A stretch of 64,000 bases of DNA, from positions 496,001-560,000 of the forward strand of contig FOZN01000003.1 in the NCBI GenBank assembly GCA_900114805.1, read 5' to 3'. The translations under genes and the position numbers were made by a program. Position 1 is the first letter of the stretch, and each line of letters opens with the position of its first letter. Source of the DNA: Agrococcus baldri. GTDB taxonomy: Bacteria > Actinomycetota > Actinomycetes > Actinomycetales > Microbacteriaceae. The notes under the pieces are model-generated. The model was given only the letters and a program-made list of their open reading frames with translations, was not told the DNA's origin and searched no databases. Of this stretch, positions 33,526 to 41,937 are shown in pieces.

Positions 33526-34593
33526 CTACTTCGCGTCCTGCCTCGGGATCACGACTTCCTTGAGGATCAGCTGGATGGCGGCGGCGACCGGGATGGCGAC
33601 GAGTGCGCCCAGGATGCCCAGCAGTGTGCCGCCGATGAGGGCGGAGAGCACGACCACGACACCTGGCACCTTCACGGCGCGGTTCATGATCTGCGGGCTG
33701 ATCACGTAGGCCTCGACCTGCATGTAGATGAGGTAGTAGATCGCGACCGGCAGCGCCGTCTGCGGGCCGTCGAGCAGCAGCACGAGCAACGAGATCACCA
33801 CGGATGCGGAGATCGTGCCGATCAGCGGGATGGTCGACGCGATGAGCGCGACGAAGGCATACACGACCGCGAGCTCGGAACCGACGATGGAGAGCATGAT
33901 GAACGACAGCACGCCGTTGCACAGCCCCAGGAAGCCCTGACCGAGGACGAACCGGCCGACCGACTGCATGACCTGCTCGGCGATCTCGATGAACTTCGGG
34001 CGCGAGGAGGCGGGCACCAGGCGGTACATGCCCGACTTCAGCGACGGCAGCGAGCCCGTGAAGTACAGCATCAGGACCACGACGATGAAGACGCCGCCGA
34101 GCGTGAACGCCAGCTGCCCGACGCCGTTGACGATCGCGCCGGCGACCTCGGCCACCCACGGCGGCAGCGACGACCAGGTGTTGAAGTCGGTGAGGGCGCT
34201 GGTGAGCTGCTCCAGAGCCATGTCGACGTCGAACTGCGGGAAGGTCTCGCGCACCCAGTCGAAGAAGCCCTCGAGCGCGCCGCCCTCGATCTCGGAGACG
34301 ATCGACTGGATGAGCTGCGTGAACTGGGCGACGATCGTCGGGATGATCAGCCAGACGGCGCCCACGGCGATGCCGAGGATCAGCACGAAGACGAGCAGCA
34401 CGGCGCCCCAGCGCGGCACCCTCCGCTTGATCAGGATCTGGATGAGCGGCTCGACGCCCAGCGCCAGGAAGATGCCGGCGAACGCCCAGACGAGCACGGT
34501 GCTGATCTGCTGGATGCTGGCGCCGATGGCAATGGCCAGCAGCACTCCCAGCCCGCCCGCGAGGCCGAGGAGGAATCCGTTCCTGATCTTCAC
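33526..34593 (-). CDS. AI-2E family transporter (PerM-like permease)
   Basis: Membrane protein of the AI-2 exporter/PerM family. About eight hydrophobic segments are visible, with a soluble loop (about 95-150) in the middle. The family signature appears as ALIASTIPLIGTISASVV and SPQIMNRAVKVPGVVVVLSALIGG near the C-terminus. Length is 355 residues. I chose the GTG at 34593 because TAGGAT lies 7 nt upstream; the ATG at 34602 overlaps that hexamer. The substrate is unknown, since AI-2 export is shown only for a few members. Confidence 0.85.
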   Translation of the reverse strand: MKIRNGFLLGLAGGLGVLLAIAIGASIQQISTVLVWAFAGIFLALGVEPLIQILIKRRVPRWGAVLLVFVLILGIAVGAVWLIIPTIVAQFTQLIQSIVSEIEGGALEGFFDWVRETFPQFDVDMALEQLTSALTDFNTWSSLPPWVAEVAGAIVNGVGQLAFTLGGVFIVVVLMLYFTGSLPSLKSGMYRLVPASSRPKFIEIAEQVMQSVGRFVLGQGFLGLCNGVLSFIMLSIVGSELAVVYAFVALIASTIPLIGTISASVVISLLVLLLDGPQTALPVAIYYLIYMQVEAYVISPQIMNRAVKVPGVVVVLSALIGGTLLGILGALVAIPVAAAIQLILKEVVIPRQDAK

Positions 34594-34600
34594 ACCCCGC

Positions 34601-34606
34601 ATCCTA
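34601..34606 (-). promoter_or_regulatory. -10 hexamer TAGGAT, leaderless AI-2E transporter gene
   Basis: TAGGAT on the minus strand is followed by 7 nt and the GTG at 34593. Confidence 0.45.
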
Positions 34607-34756
34607 AGGTGCCGCGGGCGGCGGCCCCGGCAGGCACGCGGCCCCCGGATGGCGCGAATCGGGCCACCTCCGGTACCCTGGAGGCTTGCCTGCCGGGCGC
34701 GGTCCATCGAAACGGCCAGTCAACGATCTCGGCGAGCGTGAAAGGACCCCTGACTC

Positions 34757-36664
34757 GTGCGATACATCCTCGCGGCCGTGAGCCTCGTGATCTCGCTCGT
34801 CCTGCTCGGCCTCGGCATCGGACAGCGCACCATCTGGGCGCCGCCGGACTCGATCGTCTCGCAGCTCGAGCAGCCCACGGACGCCCAGCTCATCGTGTTC
34901 TCCGGTGAGACCCTCAACACCCACGACGGCCGGCAGACGCTGACCATCACCGATGACGGCCCGGTGACGGCCGTCGTCGGCCGCGACCACGACGTGCTCG
35001 GCTGGATCGGTGACACCCGCTATGCGGCAGCGCAGCTCGACGACCAGGACTCGCTCACGCTTGACGAGCAGGGCAGCGACACGGAGCCCGTGCCGGCGAT
35101 CGCCGGCAACGACATGTGGATCGAGGTGCACGAGGGCGAGGGGCGCCTGCAGTTCGACATCGACCTGCCGGTCGGATTCTCGATCGCCATCGCCGGCGAG
35201 CCGGGCACCCCGGCACCGGCGGATGTGCGCGTCGACTGGCCGTTCGACGCGAAAACTCCGCTCTTCGGTCCGCTGATGACCGCCGGACTCGTCTTCCTCG
35301 CGCTGGCACTGCTGTTCTTCCTGCTGGCACTGCGCAGTCATCGCCGTCGCCGCGGTCCGCAGCGCCGCTCCCATCGGGACCTCAGCCGCTCGGAGCGGCG
35401 CGCGCTGCAGCGCGACGCGCGCGCCGGACTGCCGCTGCCCGATCGCGCGATCGAGCCCACCGCATCCGCCGATGGCGAACAGGGAGCGATCGATCCGGCG
35501 ACCGCCGAGCCCGAGGTCGGGGAGCCCCCCGTCAGCGAGCCCGAGACCGGCGATCCCGAGACGCGACCGGAGCAGGAGCGTGGCACGGCCGAACGTCGCG
35601 CCGCATCGCGCACCCGCCGCCGCGTCGGGCTGATCGCCATCCCGGTGCTTGCGTCGATCGCGCTGACCGGCTGCGGGCCGCAGTACTGGCCGAGCCCCGC
35701 GCCGACCGACACGGCGGCCGAGCCGACGCCGACGAGCCTCGAGGAGACGCTGCCGCCGGTGGCGCTCACCGAGAATCAGTTCGAGCGGGTGCTCGAGAGC
35801 ACCCGCGCCATCGTGGGCCAGGCAGACGAGGACCTCGACGCCGTGACCGCCGCGCGTCGGCTCGCGGGGCCCATGCTGGCGGCGCGGCAGACGAACTACC
35901 AGATCCGATCGCAGAGCGAGGACGCCGAGGCGCTGCCCGGCATCCCCGACGGCGAGGTGCAGCTGCTGCTGCCCCAGCAGACCGAGGCCTGGCCACGCAC
36001 CGTGATGGCCGTGGTCGCGTGGGAGAACGCCGAGCAGGCGCAGTCGACACTGGTGTTCGAGCAGGCGGAGCCGCGCGCGAACTACCGGCTGATCTACCAG
36101 ACGACCCTCGGCTCCGGCGTGCAGCTGCCGGCCGTGGCGAGCCCGACCATCGGCGCCGCGAGCCTGCCGGACAACACCGTGCTGCTGCAGCGCCAGCCGG
36201 GCGAGATCACGATGGCGTACGCCGACGTGCTGCTCAACGGCGAGGAGTCGGAGTTCGCATCCTGGTTCCAGGAGGAGGGCGATGCGCTGCGCGAGCAGAT
36301 CGGCAAGGCGTACAAGGACGAGCAGCGCGCCAACCCGGACCTCGAGCTGACGAACCTGGAGTGGTTCAACGGCGAAGACGAATCGGCGCCGATGATGCTG
36401 GTCACGAACGACGGCGGCGCGCTGCTGGCCACGTCGTTCACCGAGACGCAGCGCACCACGCCCACCGAAGAGGGCGTCGAGGTGTCGGCTTCGGCCGGTG
36501 CCGCGATCCTCGCCGGTGTCGACCAGTCGGAGACCGGCATCGAGCAGACCTACCAGATCCAGGTGCTCTTCGCGGTGCCGCCTGCAGGCGCGCCGGAGGG
36601 CGCCCGCATCCAGGTGGTCGGCTACGCGCAGTCGCTGCTGGACGCACGAGAGGTACAGGAATGA
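34757..36664 (+). CDS. Three-pass membrane protein with internal lipobox, function unknown
   Basis: I do not recognise a family for this 635-residue protein. Hydrophobic segments lie at 4-22, 170-193 and about 289-304. Topology would put 23-169 outside, an Arg-rich then Glu/Pro-rich stretch (194-288) inside, and 307-635 outside. The third segment reads like a lipoprotein signal: RRRVGLIAIPVL then LTGC with Cys306. The outer C-terminal domain (about 325-635) is acidic and conserved-looking, without motifs I can name. The GTG start has AAAGGA 10 nt upstream. Its end overlaps the thioredoxin/TPR gene by ATGA, so the two probably work together. Confidence 0.72.
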   Translation: MRYILAAVSLVISLVLLGLGIGQRTIWAPPDSIVSQLEQPTDAQLIVFSGETLNTHDGRQTLTITDDGPVTAVVGRDHDVLGWIGDTRYAAAQLDDQDSLTLDEQGSDTEPVPAIAGNDMWIEVHEGEGRLQFDIDLPVGFSIAIAGEPGTPAPADVRVDWPFDAKTPLFGPLMTAGLVFLALALLFFLLALRSHRRRRGPQRRSHRDLSRSERRALQRDARAGLPLPDRAIEPTASADGEQGAIDPATAEPEVGEPPVSEPETGDPETRPEQERGTAERRAASRTRRRVGLIAIPVLASIALTGCGPQYWPSPAPTDTAAEPTPTSLEETLPPVALTENQFERVLESTRAIVGQADEDLDAVTAARRLAGPMLAARQTNYQIRSQSEDAEALPGIPDGEVQLLLPQQTEAWPRTVMAVVAWENAEQAQSTLVFEQAEPRANYRLIYQTTLGSGVQLPAVASPTIGAASLPDNTVLLQRQPGEITMAYADVLLNGEESEFASWFQEEGDALREQIGKAYKDEQRANPDLELTNLEWFNGEDESAPMMLVTNDGGALLATSFTETQRTTPTEEGVEVSASAGAAILAGVDQSETGIEQTYQIQVLFAVPPAGAPEGARIQVVGYAQSLLDAREVQE

Positions 36665-37602
36665 CACAGGAGCATCTGCCCGCATCGATCGGCGGAGCCG
36701 TCGACCTGTCGGCGCTCGCCGCGCGGCACGCGCAGGCGGCAGCACCGCAGTCTGAGGCTGCGGCCACCGGGGCACCCGGCGTGGTCATCTCCGTCTCCGA
36801 CGCCGACCTCGAGCAGGTCGTCGAGCTCTCGAACCGAGTGCCGGTGCTGATCGCGATCGTCGCGGAGTGGAGCGAGCCGAGCACGCAGCTGACGCCGATG
36901 CTCGAGCGGCTCGTCCAGGCGCAGCGCGGCAGGCTCGTGCTCGCGAAGGTCGACGCCGACCGCAGCCCGCAGATCGTGCAGGCGTTCCAGGCGCAGTCCG
37001 TGCCCACCGTCGCCGCGGTGATCGCGGGCCGTCCCGCGCCGCTGTTCACCGGCGCGCAGCCGGAGGAGCAGATCGCCGACGTGCTCGCGCAGGTGCTCGA
37101 GTTCGCGGCCCAGCAGGGCGTCACCGGCAGCGTGCCGATGGGCGAGGGCGCCGAGGGCGACGAGGTGCAGGAGCCGGCTCCCGCGTCGGTGCCGCCGCTG
37201 CATCAGGAGGCCTACGACGCCATCGACGCCGGCGACCTCGAGGCGGCGATCAGCGCGTTCGAGAAGGCGATCGCGCAGAATCCGCGCGACGCGGAGGCCA
37301 TCGCCGGCCTCGCTCAGGTGCGGCTGCTGACCAGGCTGCAGGGCAAGGGCACCGAGGAGATCCGTGCTGCCGCAGCGGCGGCCCCCGCCGACGCGCAGGC
37401 CCAGATGCTGGTCGCCGACCTCGACCTCTCCGGCGGCCACGTGGAGGACGCGTTCCTGCGCATGCTCGACCTGATGGGCTCGCTCACCGGCGACGAGAAG
37501 CAGGACGTGCGGCTGCGGCTGCTCGACCTGTTCGAGATCGTCGGCCTCGACGACCCGCGCGTGAACGCGGCCCGCAAGCGGCTGACGACGCTGCTCTACT
37601 AG
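36661..37602 (+). CDS. Thioredoxin-like/TPR protein (YbbN/CnoX-like), lacking the CxxC motif
   Basis: Cytoplasmic protein of 313 residues. A thioredoxin fold (about 40-155) has WSEPSTQLTPMLERL where thioredoxins have WCGPC, so both active cysteines are gone. It keeps KVDADRSPQIVQAFQAQSVPTV with the cis-Pro. A TPR-like helical region follows (about 180-313, with ISAFEKAIAQNPRDAEAIAGLAQV). E. coli CnoX has the same architecture and acts as a chaperone, so a holdase role is a fair inference. The start overlaps the preceding membrane-protein gene by 4 bp. Confidence 0.88.
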   Translation: MTQEHLPASIGGAVDLSALAARHAQAAAPQSEAAATGAPGVVISVSDADLEQVVELSNRVPVLIAIVAEWSEPSTQLTPMLERLVQAQRGRLVLAKVDADRSPQIVQAFQAQSVPTVAAVIAGRPAPLFTGAQPEEQIADVLAQVLEFAAQQGVTGSVPMGEGAEGDEVQEPAPASVPPLHQEAYDAIDAGDLEAAISAFEKAIAQNPRDAEAIAGLAQVRLLTRLQGKGTEEIRAAAAAAPADAQAQMLVADLDLSGGHVEDAFLRMLDLMGSLTGDEKQDVRLRLLDLFEIVGLDDPRVNAARKRLTTLLY

Positions 37603-37617
37603 GCGGCGGCGCCGGTC

Positions 37618-37640
37618 CCGACGCCCGAGACGGGCGTCGG
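37618..37640 (+). terminator. Terminator hairpin after the thioredoxin/TPR gene
   Basis: A perfect 10-bp stem, CCGACGCCCG with CGGGCGTCGG, has a 3-nt loop and begins 15 nt after the stop. Confidence 0.65.
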
Positions 37641-37652
37641 CGCTGGGGTCGC

Positions 37653-37678
37653 GGCGTAGGCCCGCGAGGGCCTACGCC
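37653..37678. terminator. Second hairpin, overlapping the end of glgB
   Basis: A perfect 11-bp stem, GGCGTAGGCCC with GGGCCTACGCC, has a GCGA tetraloop and contains the glgB stop codon. It can act as terminator for both convergent genes. Confidence 0.65.
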
Positions 37679-39861
37679 TGCAGCTCCACCGCGCGCGGCT
37701 TCAGGATCAGCCCCGCCAGCGGCGGGATCGTGAGCGTCGCCGACGCCGGTCGGCCGCCCCAGGGCTCCGCCACGGCGTGCACGGTGCCGAGGTTGCCGAC
37801 GCCCGATCCGCCGAACTCGACCGCATCCGAGTTCACGATCTCTTCCCACTCGCCCGCGAACGGCAGCCCCATCCGGTAGCCCTCGACAGGCCTGCCCGAG
37901 AAGTTCACGATCGCCGCGACCGGGTCGCCGCCCGCCCCCCAGCGCAGGAACGCGACGAGGTTGTCGGCGGAGTTGCCGCCGTCGATCCACTCGAAGCCAC
38001 CCGGCTCGTTGTCGCGCAGCCAGAGCGCCTCGGTGTCGCGGTAGACGCGGTTGAGCTGGGAGACGAGCGACATGAGGCCGCGGTGCACCGGCTGGTCGAG
38101 GATCCACCAGTCGAGTCCGCGCGCCTCGCTCCACTCGCTCGGCTGCCCGAACTCCTGCCCCATGAACAGCAGCTGCTTGCCGGGGTGCGCCCACATGAAC
38201 GTCAGGTAGGCGCGCACCGAGGCGAGCTTCTGCCACTGGTCACCGGGCATCTTGCCCAGCAGGGAGCCCTTGCCGTGCACGACCTCGTCGTGGCTGATCG
38301 GCAGCAGGAACTGCTCGGAGAAGGCGTACAGGAACGAGAATGTGATGTCGCCGTGGTGGTGCGAGCGGTACATCGGGTCGACCGCCATGTACTGCAGCGT
38401 GTCGTGCATCCAGCCCATGTTCCACTTCAGGCCGAAGCCGAGGCCGGATGCGTCGGTCGGCTTCGTCACGCCGGGCCAGGAGGTGGATTCCTCGGCGATC
38501 ATGATGACGCCCGGGCAGCGGCGGTAGACGGTGGCGTTGACCTCCTGCAGCAGCGCGATCGCCTCGAGGTTCTCGCGACCGCCGTGCACGTTGGGCAGCC
38601 ACTCGCCCTCCTTGCGGGAGTAGTCGAGGTAGAGCATCGATGCCACCGCGTCGACGCGCAGGCCGTCGATGTGGAACTCCTCCATCCAGTAGACAGCGTT
38701 CGCCACCAGGAAGTTCTTCACCTCCGGGCGCCCGAAGTCGAACACGTGGGTGCCCCAGTCGGGCTGGTCGCCGCGCCGCGGGTCAGGGTGCTCGTAGAGC
38801 GCCTGCCCGTCGAAGCGCGCGAGCGCCCACTCGTCCTTGGGGAAATGGCCCGGCACCCAGTCCATCAGCACGCCGTAGCCGGCGCGGTGCAGCCGGTCGA
38901 TCAGGTAGCGCAGGTCGTCCGGGTGGCCGAAGCGGCTGGTGGGAGCGAAGTAGCCGGTCACCTGATAGCCCCAGGACGGCCCGTAGGGATGCTCGGCGAG
39001 CGGCATGAACTCGACGTGCGTGAAGCCGGTCTCCTCCAGGTGCTCGATGAGCGCATCGGCCATCTCCCGGTAGCCGAGCCCTGGCCGCCATGAGCCGAAG
39101 TGCAGCTCGTAGACCGACATGGGGGAGTTGTGGGGGTCCTTCGCAGCCCGGGACCGCATCCAGTCGTCGTCGCTCCAGACGAAGCGGCTGGTGCCGACCT
39201 TCGAGGCGGTGGCCGGCGGCACCTCGGTGTAGCGCGCCATCGGGTCGGCGCGCGTCACCCAGCCGTGATCGGTCAGGATCTCGTACTTGTAGGCGCTGTG
39301 CTCGAGCTCGCCCGGCACGAACAGCTCCCAGACACCGGAGGCGCCCATGGTGCGCATCGGGTGCGAGCGCCCCACCCAGTCGTTGAAGTCGCCGATGATG
39401 CGCACGGCCCGCGCGTTCGGCGCCCAGACGGCGAACGAGGCCCCGGCCACGCCCTCGTGCTCGCGCAGCCGCGAGCCGAGCACCTGCCAGGCCTGCTCGT
39501 GCCGGCCCTCGCGCCACAGGTGCAGGTCGAGCTCGCCGAGCGTGGGCGTGAAGCGGTACGGGTCCTCGCTCTCCCACGCGGCCTCGTCGCCGTCGTAGGC
39601 GGTGAGCAGGCGGTAGGGGCGGATGGGTCCGGTCACGACGGCGCGCCACAGACCGTGCCCGAGGTGCTCCATGGGCGTCTCGGCCTGGCCGGTGTCGGTC
39701 TCCGTCAGCACGGTGACCGCCTCCGCGAGGTGTCGGACGGCTCGCACGACGTGCGACGTGCCGGGCACCGCCGACGCGTCGGCATGCGCGCCGAGCAGGT
39801 CGTGCGGGGCCGGGTGCGCGCCCTCTGCCAGCTGCTGGATGGTCGCCTCGTCGAGCATCAT
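37672..39861 (-). CDS. glgB: 1,4-alpha-glucan branching enzyme GlgB
   Basis: GH13 enzyme that introduces alpha-1,6 branches into glucan. A family-48 carbohydrate module (about 130-230: FAVWAPNARAVRIIGDFNDW) precedes the catalytic barrel, with HFGSWRPGLGYREMADALI and HVEFMPLAEHPYGPSWGYQ. The nucleophile is Asp404 in DGLRVDAVASM and the acid/base Glu457 in IAEESTSWPGV, at almost the E. coli positions. SHDEVVHGKGS supplies the third acid. Length is 729 residues. The ATG overlaps the glgE stop (ATGA), so GlgE and GlgB are translationally coupled, as their sequential reactions demand. Confidence 0.96.
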   Translation of the reverse strand: MMLDEATIQQLAEGAHPAPHDLLGAHADASAVPGTSHVVRAVRHLAEAVTVLTETDTGQAETPMEHLGHGLWRAVVTGPIRPYRLLTAYDGDEAAWESEDPYRFTPTLGELDLHLWREGRHEQAWQVLGSRLREHEGVAGASFAVWAPNARAVRIIGDFNDWVGRSHPMRTMGASGVWELFVPGELEHSAYKYEILTDHGWVTRADPMARYTEVPPATASKVGTSRFVWSDDDWMRSRAAKDPHNSPMSVYELHFGSWRPGLGYREMADALIEHLEETGFTHVEFMPLAEHPYGPSWGYQVTGYFAPTSRFGHPDDLRYLIDRLHRAGYGVLMDWVPGHFPKDEWALARFDGQALYEHPDPRRGDQPDWGTHVFDFGRPEVKNFLVANAVYWMEEFHIDGLRVDAVASMLYLDYSRKEGEWLPNVHGGRENLEAIALLQEVNATVYRRCPGVIMIAEESTSWPGVTKPTDASGLGFGLKWNMGWMHDTLQYMAVDPMYRSHHHGDITFSFLYAFSEQFLLPISHDEVVHGKGSLLGKMPGDQWQKLASVRAYLTFMWAHPGKQLLFMGQEFGQPSEWSEARGLDWWILDQPVHRGLMSLVSQLNRVYRDTEALWLRDNEPGGFEWIDGGNSADNLVAFLRWGAGGDPVAAIVNFSGRPVEGYRMGLPFAGEWEEIVNSDAVEFGGSGVGNLGTVHAVAEPWGGRPASATLTIPPLAGLILKPRAVELQA

Positions 39862-41876
39862 GCCCCCAAGCGTCGCACGTGGATGACGTGCGCGGGCTCG
39901 ACGAACGCGTCGAGCCGCACGAAGTTGTGGTCGCTCCAGTGCCACGTCTCGCCGGTGATGAGGTCATGCGCCTCGAAGCTCTCGCCCGGGCGCAGGCCCA
40001 GCTTCGCCAGGTCGAGGTGCACGGTCGTCTGCCTGGCGGAGTGCGGGTCGACGTTGGCGACGACGATGATCGTGTCGTCCTCGCCGGAGGCGGTGAAGCG
40101 GCCCTCCACACGCTTCGAGTACACCAGGATCGCGTCGTCGTCGGACCAGTGCACGTCGAGCGCCCACAGCTGCCGGATCGCGGGGTGCTCGGCGCGGATC
40201 TCGTTGAGCCGGGTGATGTACGGCGCGATGGTGGTGCCGTTGCGCGCCGCTCGCTCCCAGTCTCGGGGCCGGTACTCGTACTTCTCGTTGTCGATGGCCT
40301 CCTCGGCGCCGGGCCGGGCGACATCCTCGATCAGCTCGTAGCCGGCGTACATGCCCCAGGTGGGCACGGCGGTGGCGGCGATCGCGGCCCGCACCTTGAA
40401 GGCGGGCACGCCGCCGAACTGCAGGTACTCGGTGAGGATGTCGGGCGTGTTCACCCAGAAGGCAGGCTTGAACCACGCGGCCTGCTCACCGGTGACCTCG
40501 CGCAGGTACTCCTCGAGCTCGGCCTTCGTGTTGCGCCAGGCGAAGTACGTGTACGACTGCTGGAAGCCCACCTTGCCGAGCGCCTGCATCATCGCCGGGC
40601 GGGTGAAGGCCTCGGCGAGGAAGACGATGTCGCCGTGCTTCGCGTTCACCTCGCCGATCACGTGCTCCCAGAACCACAGCGGCTTCGTGTGCGGGTTGTC
40701 GACGCGGAAGATGCGCACGCCGCAGCCGACCCACAGGTCGATGATGCGCAGCACCTCGGCGACGATGCCGGCCGGGTCGTTGTCGAAGTTGACCGGGTAG
40801 ATGTCCTGGTACTTCTTCGGCGGGTTCTCGGCGAAGGCGATCGTGCCGTCGGGCAGCGTGGTGAACCACTCCGGGTGCGCACTCACCCACGGGTGATCCG
40901 GGGCCGCCTGGAGGGCGAGGTCCATGGCCACCTCGAGCCCCGCATCCGCCGCCTTCTCCACGAACGCGCGGAAGTCGTCGATCGTGCCGAGGTCGGGATG
41001 GATGGTGTCGTGGCCGCCGTGCTTCGAGCCGATCGCCCAGGGGCTGCCGGGGTCGCCCGGCTGCGGGGTGAGCGTGTTGTTCGGCCCCTTGCGGTTGACC
41101 TCGCCGATCGGGTGCACGGGCGGCAGGTAGAGCACGTCGAAGCCCATCGCCTTCACCGCCGGCAGCCGCTTCGCCGCAGTCGCGAAGGTGCCCGACTGCC
41201 AGGAGCCGTCGGCGCGCTGCACGGCGCCCTCGGAGCGGGGGAAGAGCTCGTACCAGGCGCCGACGCCCGCGCGGGTGCGCTCGACCTTCAGCTGCAGGGT
41301 CTCGGATGCGGTGACCAGGGAGCGGGGCCGGTGGCGGTCGATCGCGCCCAGGATGTCGGGGTCGTTCACCGATGCCCAGCGCTGCAGCACCGGCACCGCG
41401 GTGGTCGCGATCGCCTTCGCGGCACCGGCGAGCAGGGTGGCGTCGGCGCCCGTCGCGTCGCGGGCCGCGCGAGCGAGCAGCTGGGAGCCCATCGTCGCCA
41501 TCAGTTCGGCGTCGATGTCGGCGGCGATCTTGATCTCGGCGTTGTGGTGCCAGGTCGCCCACTCATCGGCCCAGGCCTCGACGTGCCAGCTCCACAGGCC
41601 CTGCTCGTCGACCAGCGCGTGCGCCCGGTGGCGGTCGAGGCCGTCGTGCAGCGGCTCCATCGGCACGCGCGTCTCAGTGCCGCCGGGGGAGCGCAGCACG
41701 AGCGTCACGCCGATGCGGTCGTGGCCCTCGCGGAAGGCCGCCGCCTCGAACGGCACGACGTCGCCCACCACCGCCTTGGCAGGAAAGCGGTTGCCGGGCT
41801 GCTGCGGGTGCAGGTCGAGCACCGGGATCCGGCCGGAGAGCACCTGAACGGGGACTGCTTCGCTTGTCTTCGCCAC
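39858..41876 (-). CDS. glgE: Alpha-1,4-glucan:maltose-1-phosphate maltosyltransferase GlgE
   Basis: GH13_3 enzyme that adds maltosyl units from maltose-1-phosphate to alpha-glucan. An N-terminal beta domain and inserted helical domain (IAADIDAELMATMGSQLLARAA) precede the barrel with LYLPPVHPIGEVNRKGPNN. The catalytic pair is Asp393 (FRVDNPHTKPLWFWE) and Glu422 (FLAEAFTRP), 29 residues apart as in mycobacterial GlgE. Length is 672 residues. The GTG start has TAGGTT 6 nt upstream. Neither trehalose synthase nor maltokinase, the usual source of maltose-1-phosphate, is in the window. Confidence 0.95.
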   Translation of the reverse strand: MAKTSEAVPVQVLSGRIPVLDLHPQQPGNRFPAKAVVGDVVPFEAAAFREGHDRIGVTLVLRSPGGTETRVPMEPLHDGLDRHRAHALVDEQGLWSWHVEAWADEWATWHHNAEIKIAADIDAELMATMGSQLLARAARDATGADATLLAGAAKAIATTAVPVLQRWASVNDPDILGAIDRHRPRSLVTASETLQLKVERTRAGVGAWYELFPRSEGAVQRADGSWQSGTFATAAKRLPAVKAMGFDVLYLPPVHPIGEVNRKGPNNTLTPQPGDPGSPWAIGSKHGGHDTIHPDLGTIDDFRAFVEKAADAGLEVAMDLALQAAPDHPWVSAHPEWFTTLPDGTIAFAENPPKKYQDIYPVNFDNDPAGIVAEVLRIIDLWVGCGVRIFRVDNPHTKPLWFWEHVIGEVNAKHGDIVFLAEAFTRPAMMQALGKVGFQQSYTYFAWRNTKAELEEYLREVTGEQAAWFKPAFWVNTPDILTEYLQFGGVPAFKVRAAIAATAVPTWGMYAGYELIEDVARPGAEEAIDNEKYEYRPRDWERAARNGTTIAPYITRLNEIRAEHPAIRQLWALDVHWSDDDAILVYSKRVEGRFTASGEDDTIIVVANVDPHSARQTTVHLDLAKLGLRPGESFEAHDLITGETWHWSDHNFVRLDAFVEPAHVIHVRRLGA

Positions 41877-41882
41877 GGCCTC

Positions 41883-41888
41883 AACCTA
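41883..41888 (-). promoter_or_regulatory. -10 hexamer TAGGTT, leaderless glgE
   Basis: TAGGTT on the minus strand is followed by 6 nt and the glgE GTG at 41876. Confidence 0.55.
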
Positions 41889-41923
41889 CCGAGTGCCGGC
41901 CGTGAGCGGCCAGAGCCCGCCGC

Positions 41924-41929
41924 TAGGCT
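41924..41929 (+). promoter_or_regulatory. -10 hexamer TAGGCT of glgP
   Basis: TAGGCT is followed by 8 nt and the GTG at 41938; with the glgE hexamer it makes a back-to-back promoter pair in 61 bp. Confidence 0.55.
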
Positions 41930-41937
41930 CGGGGACT

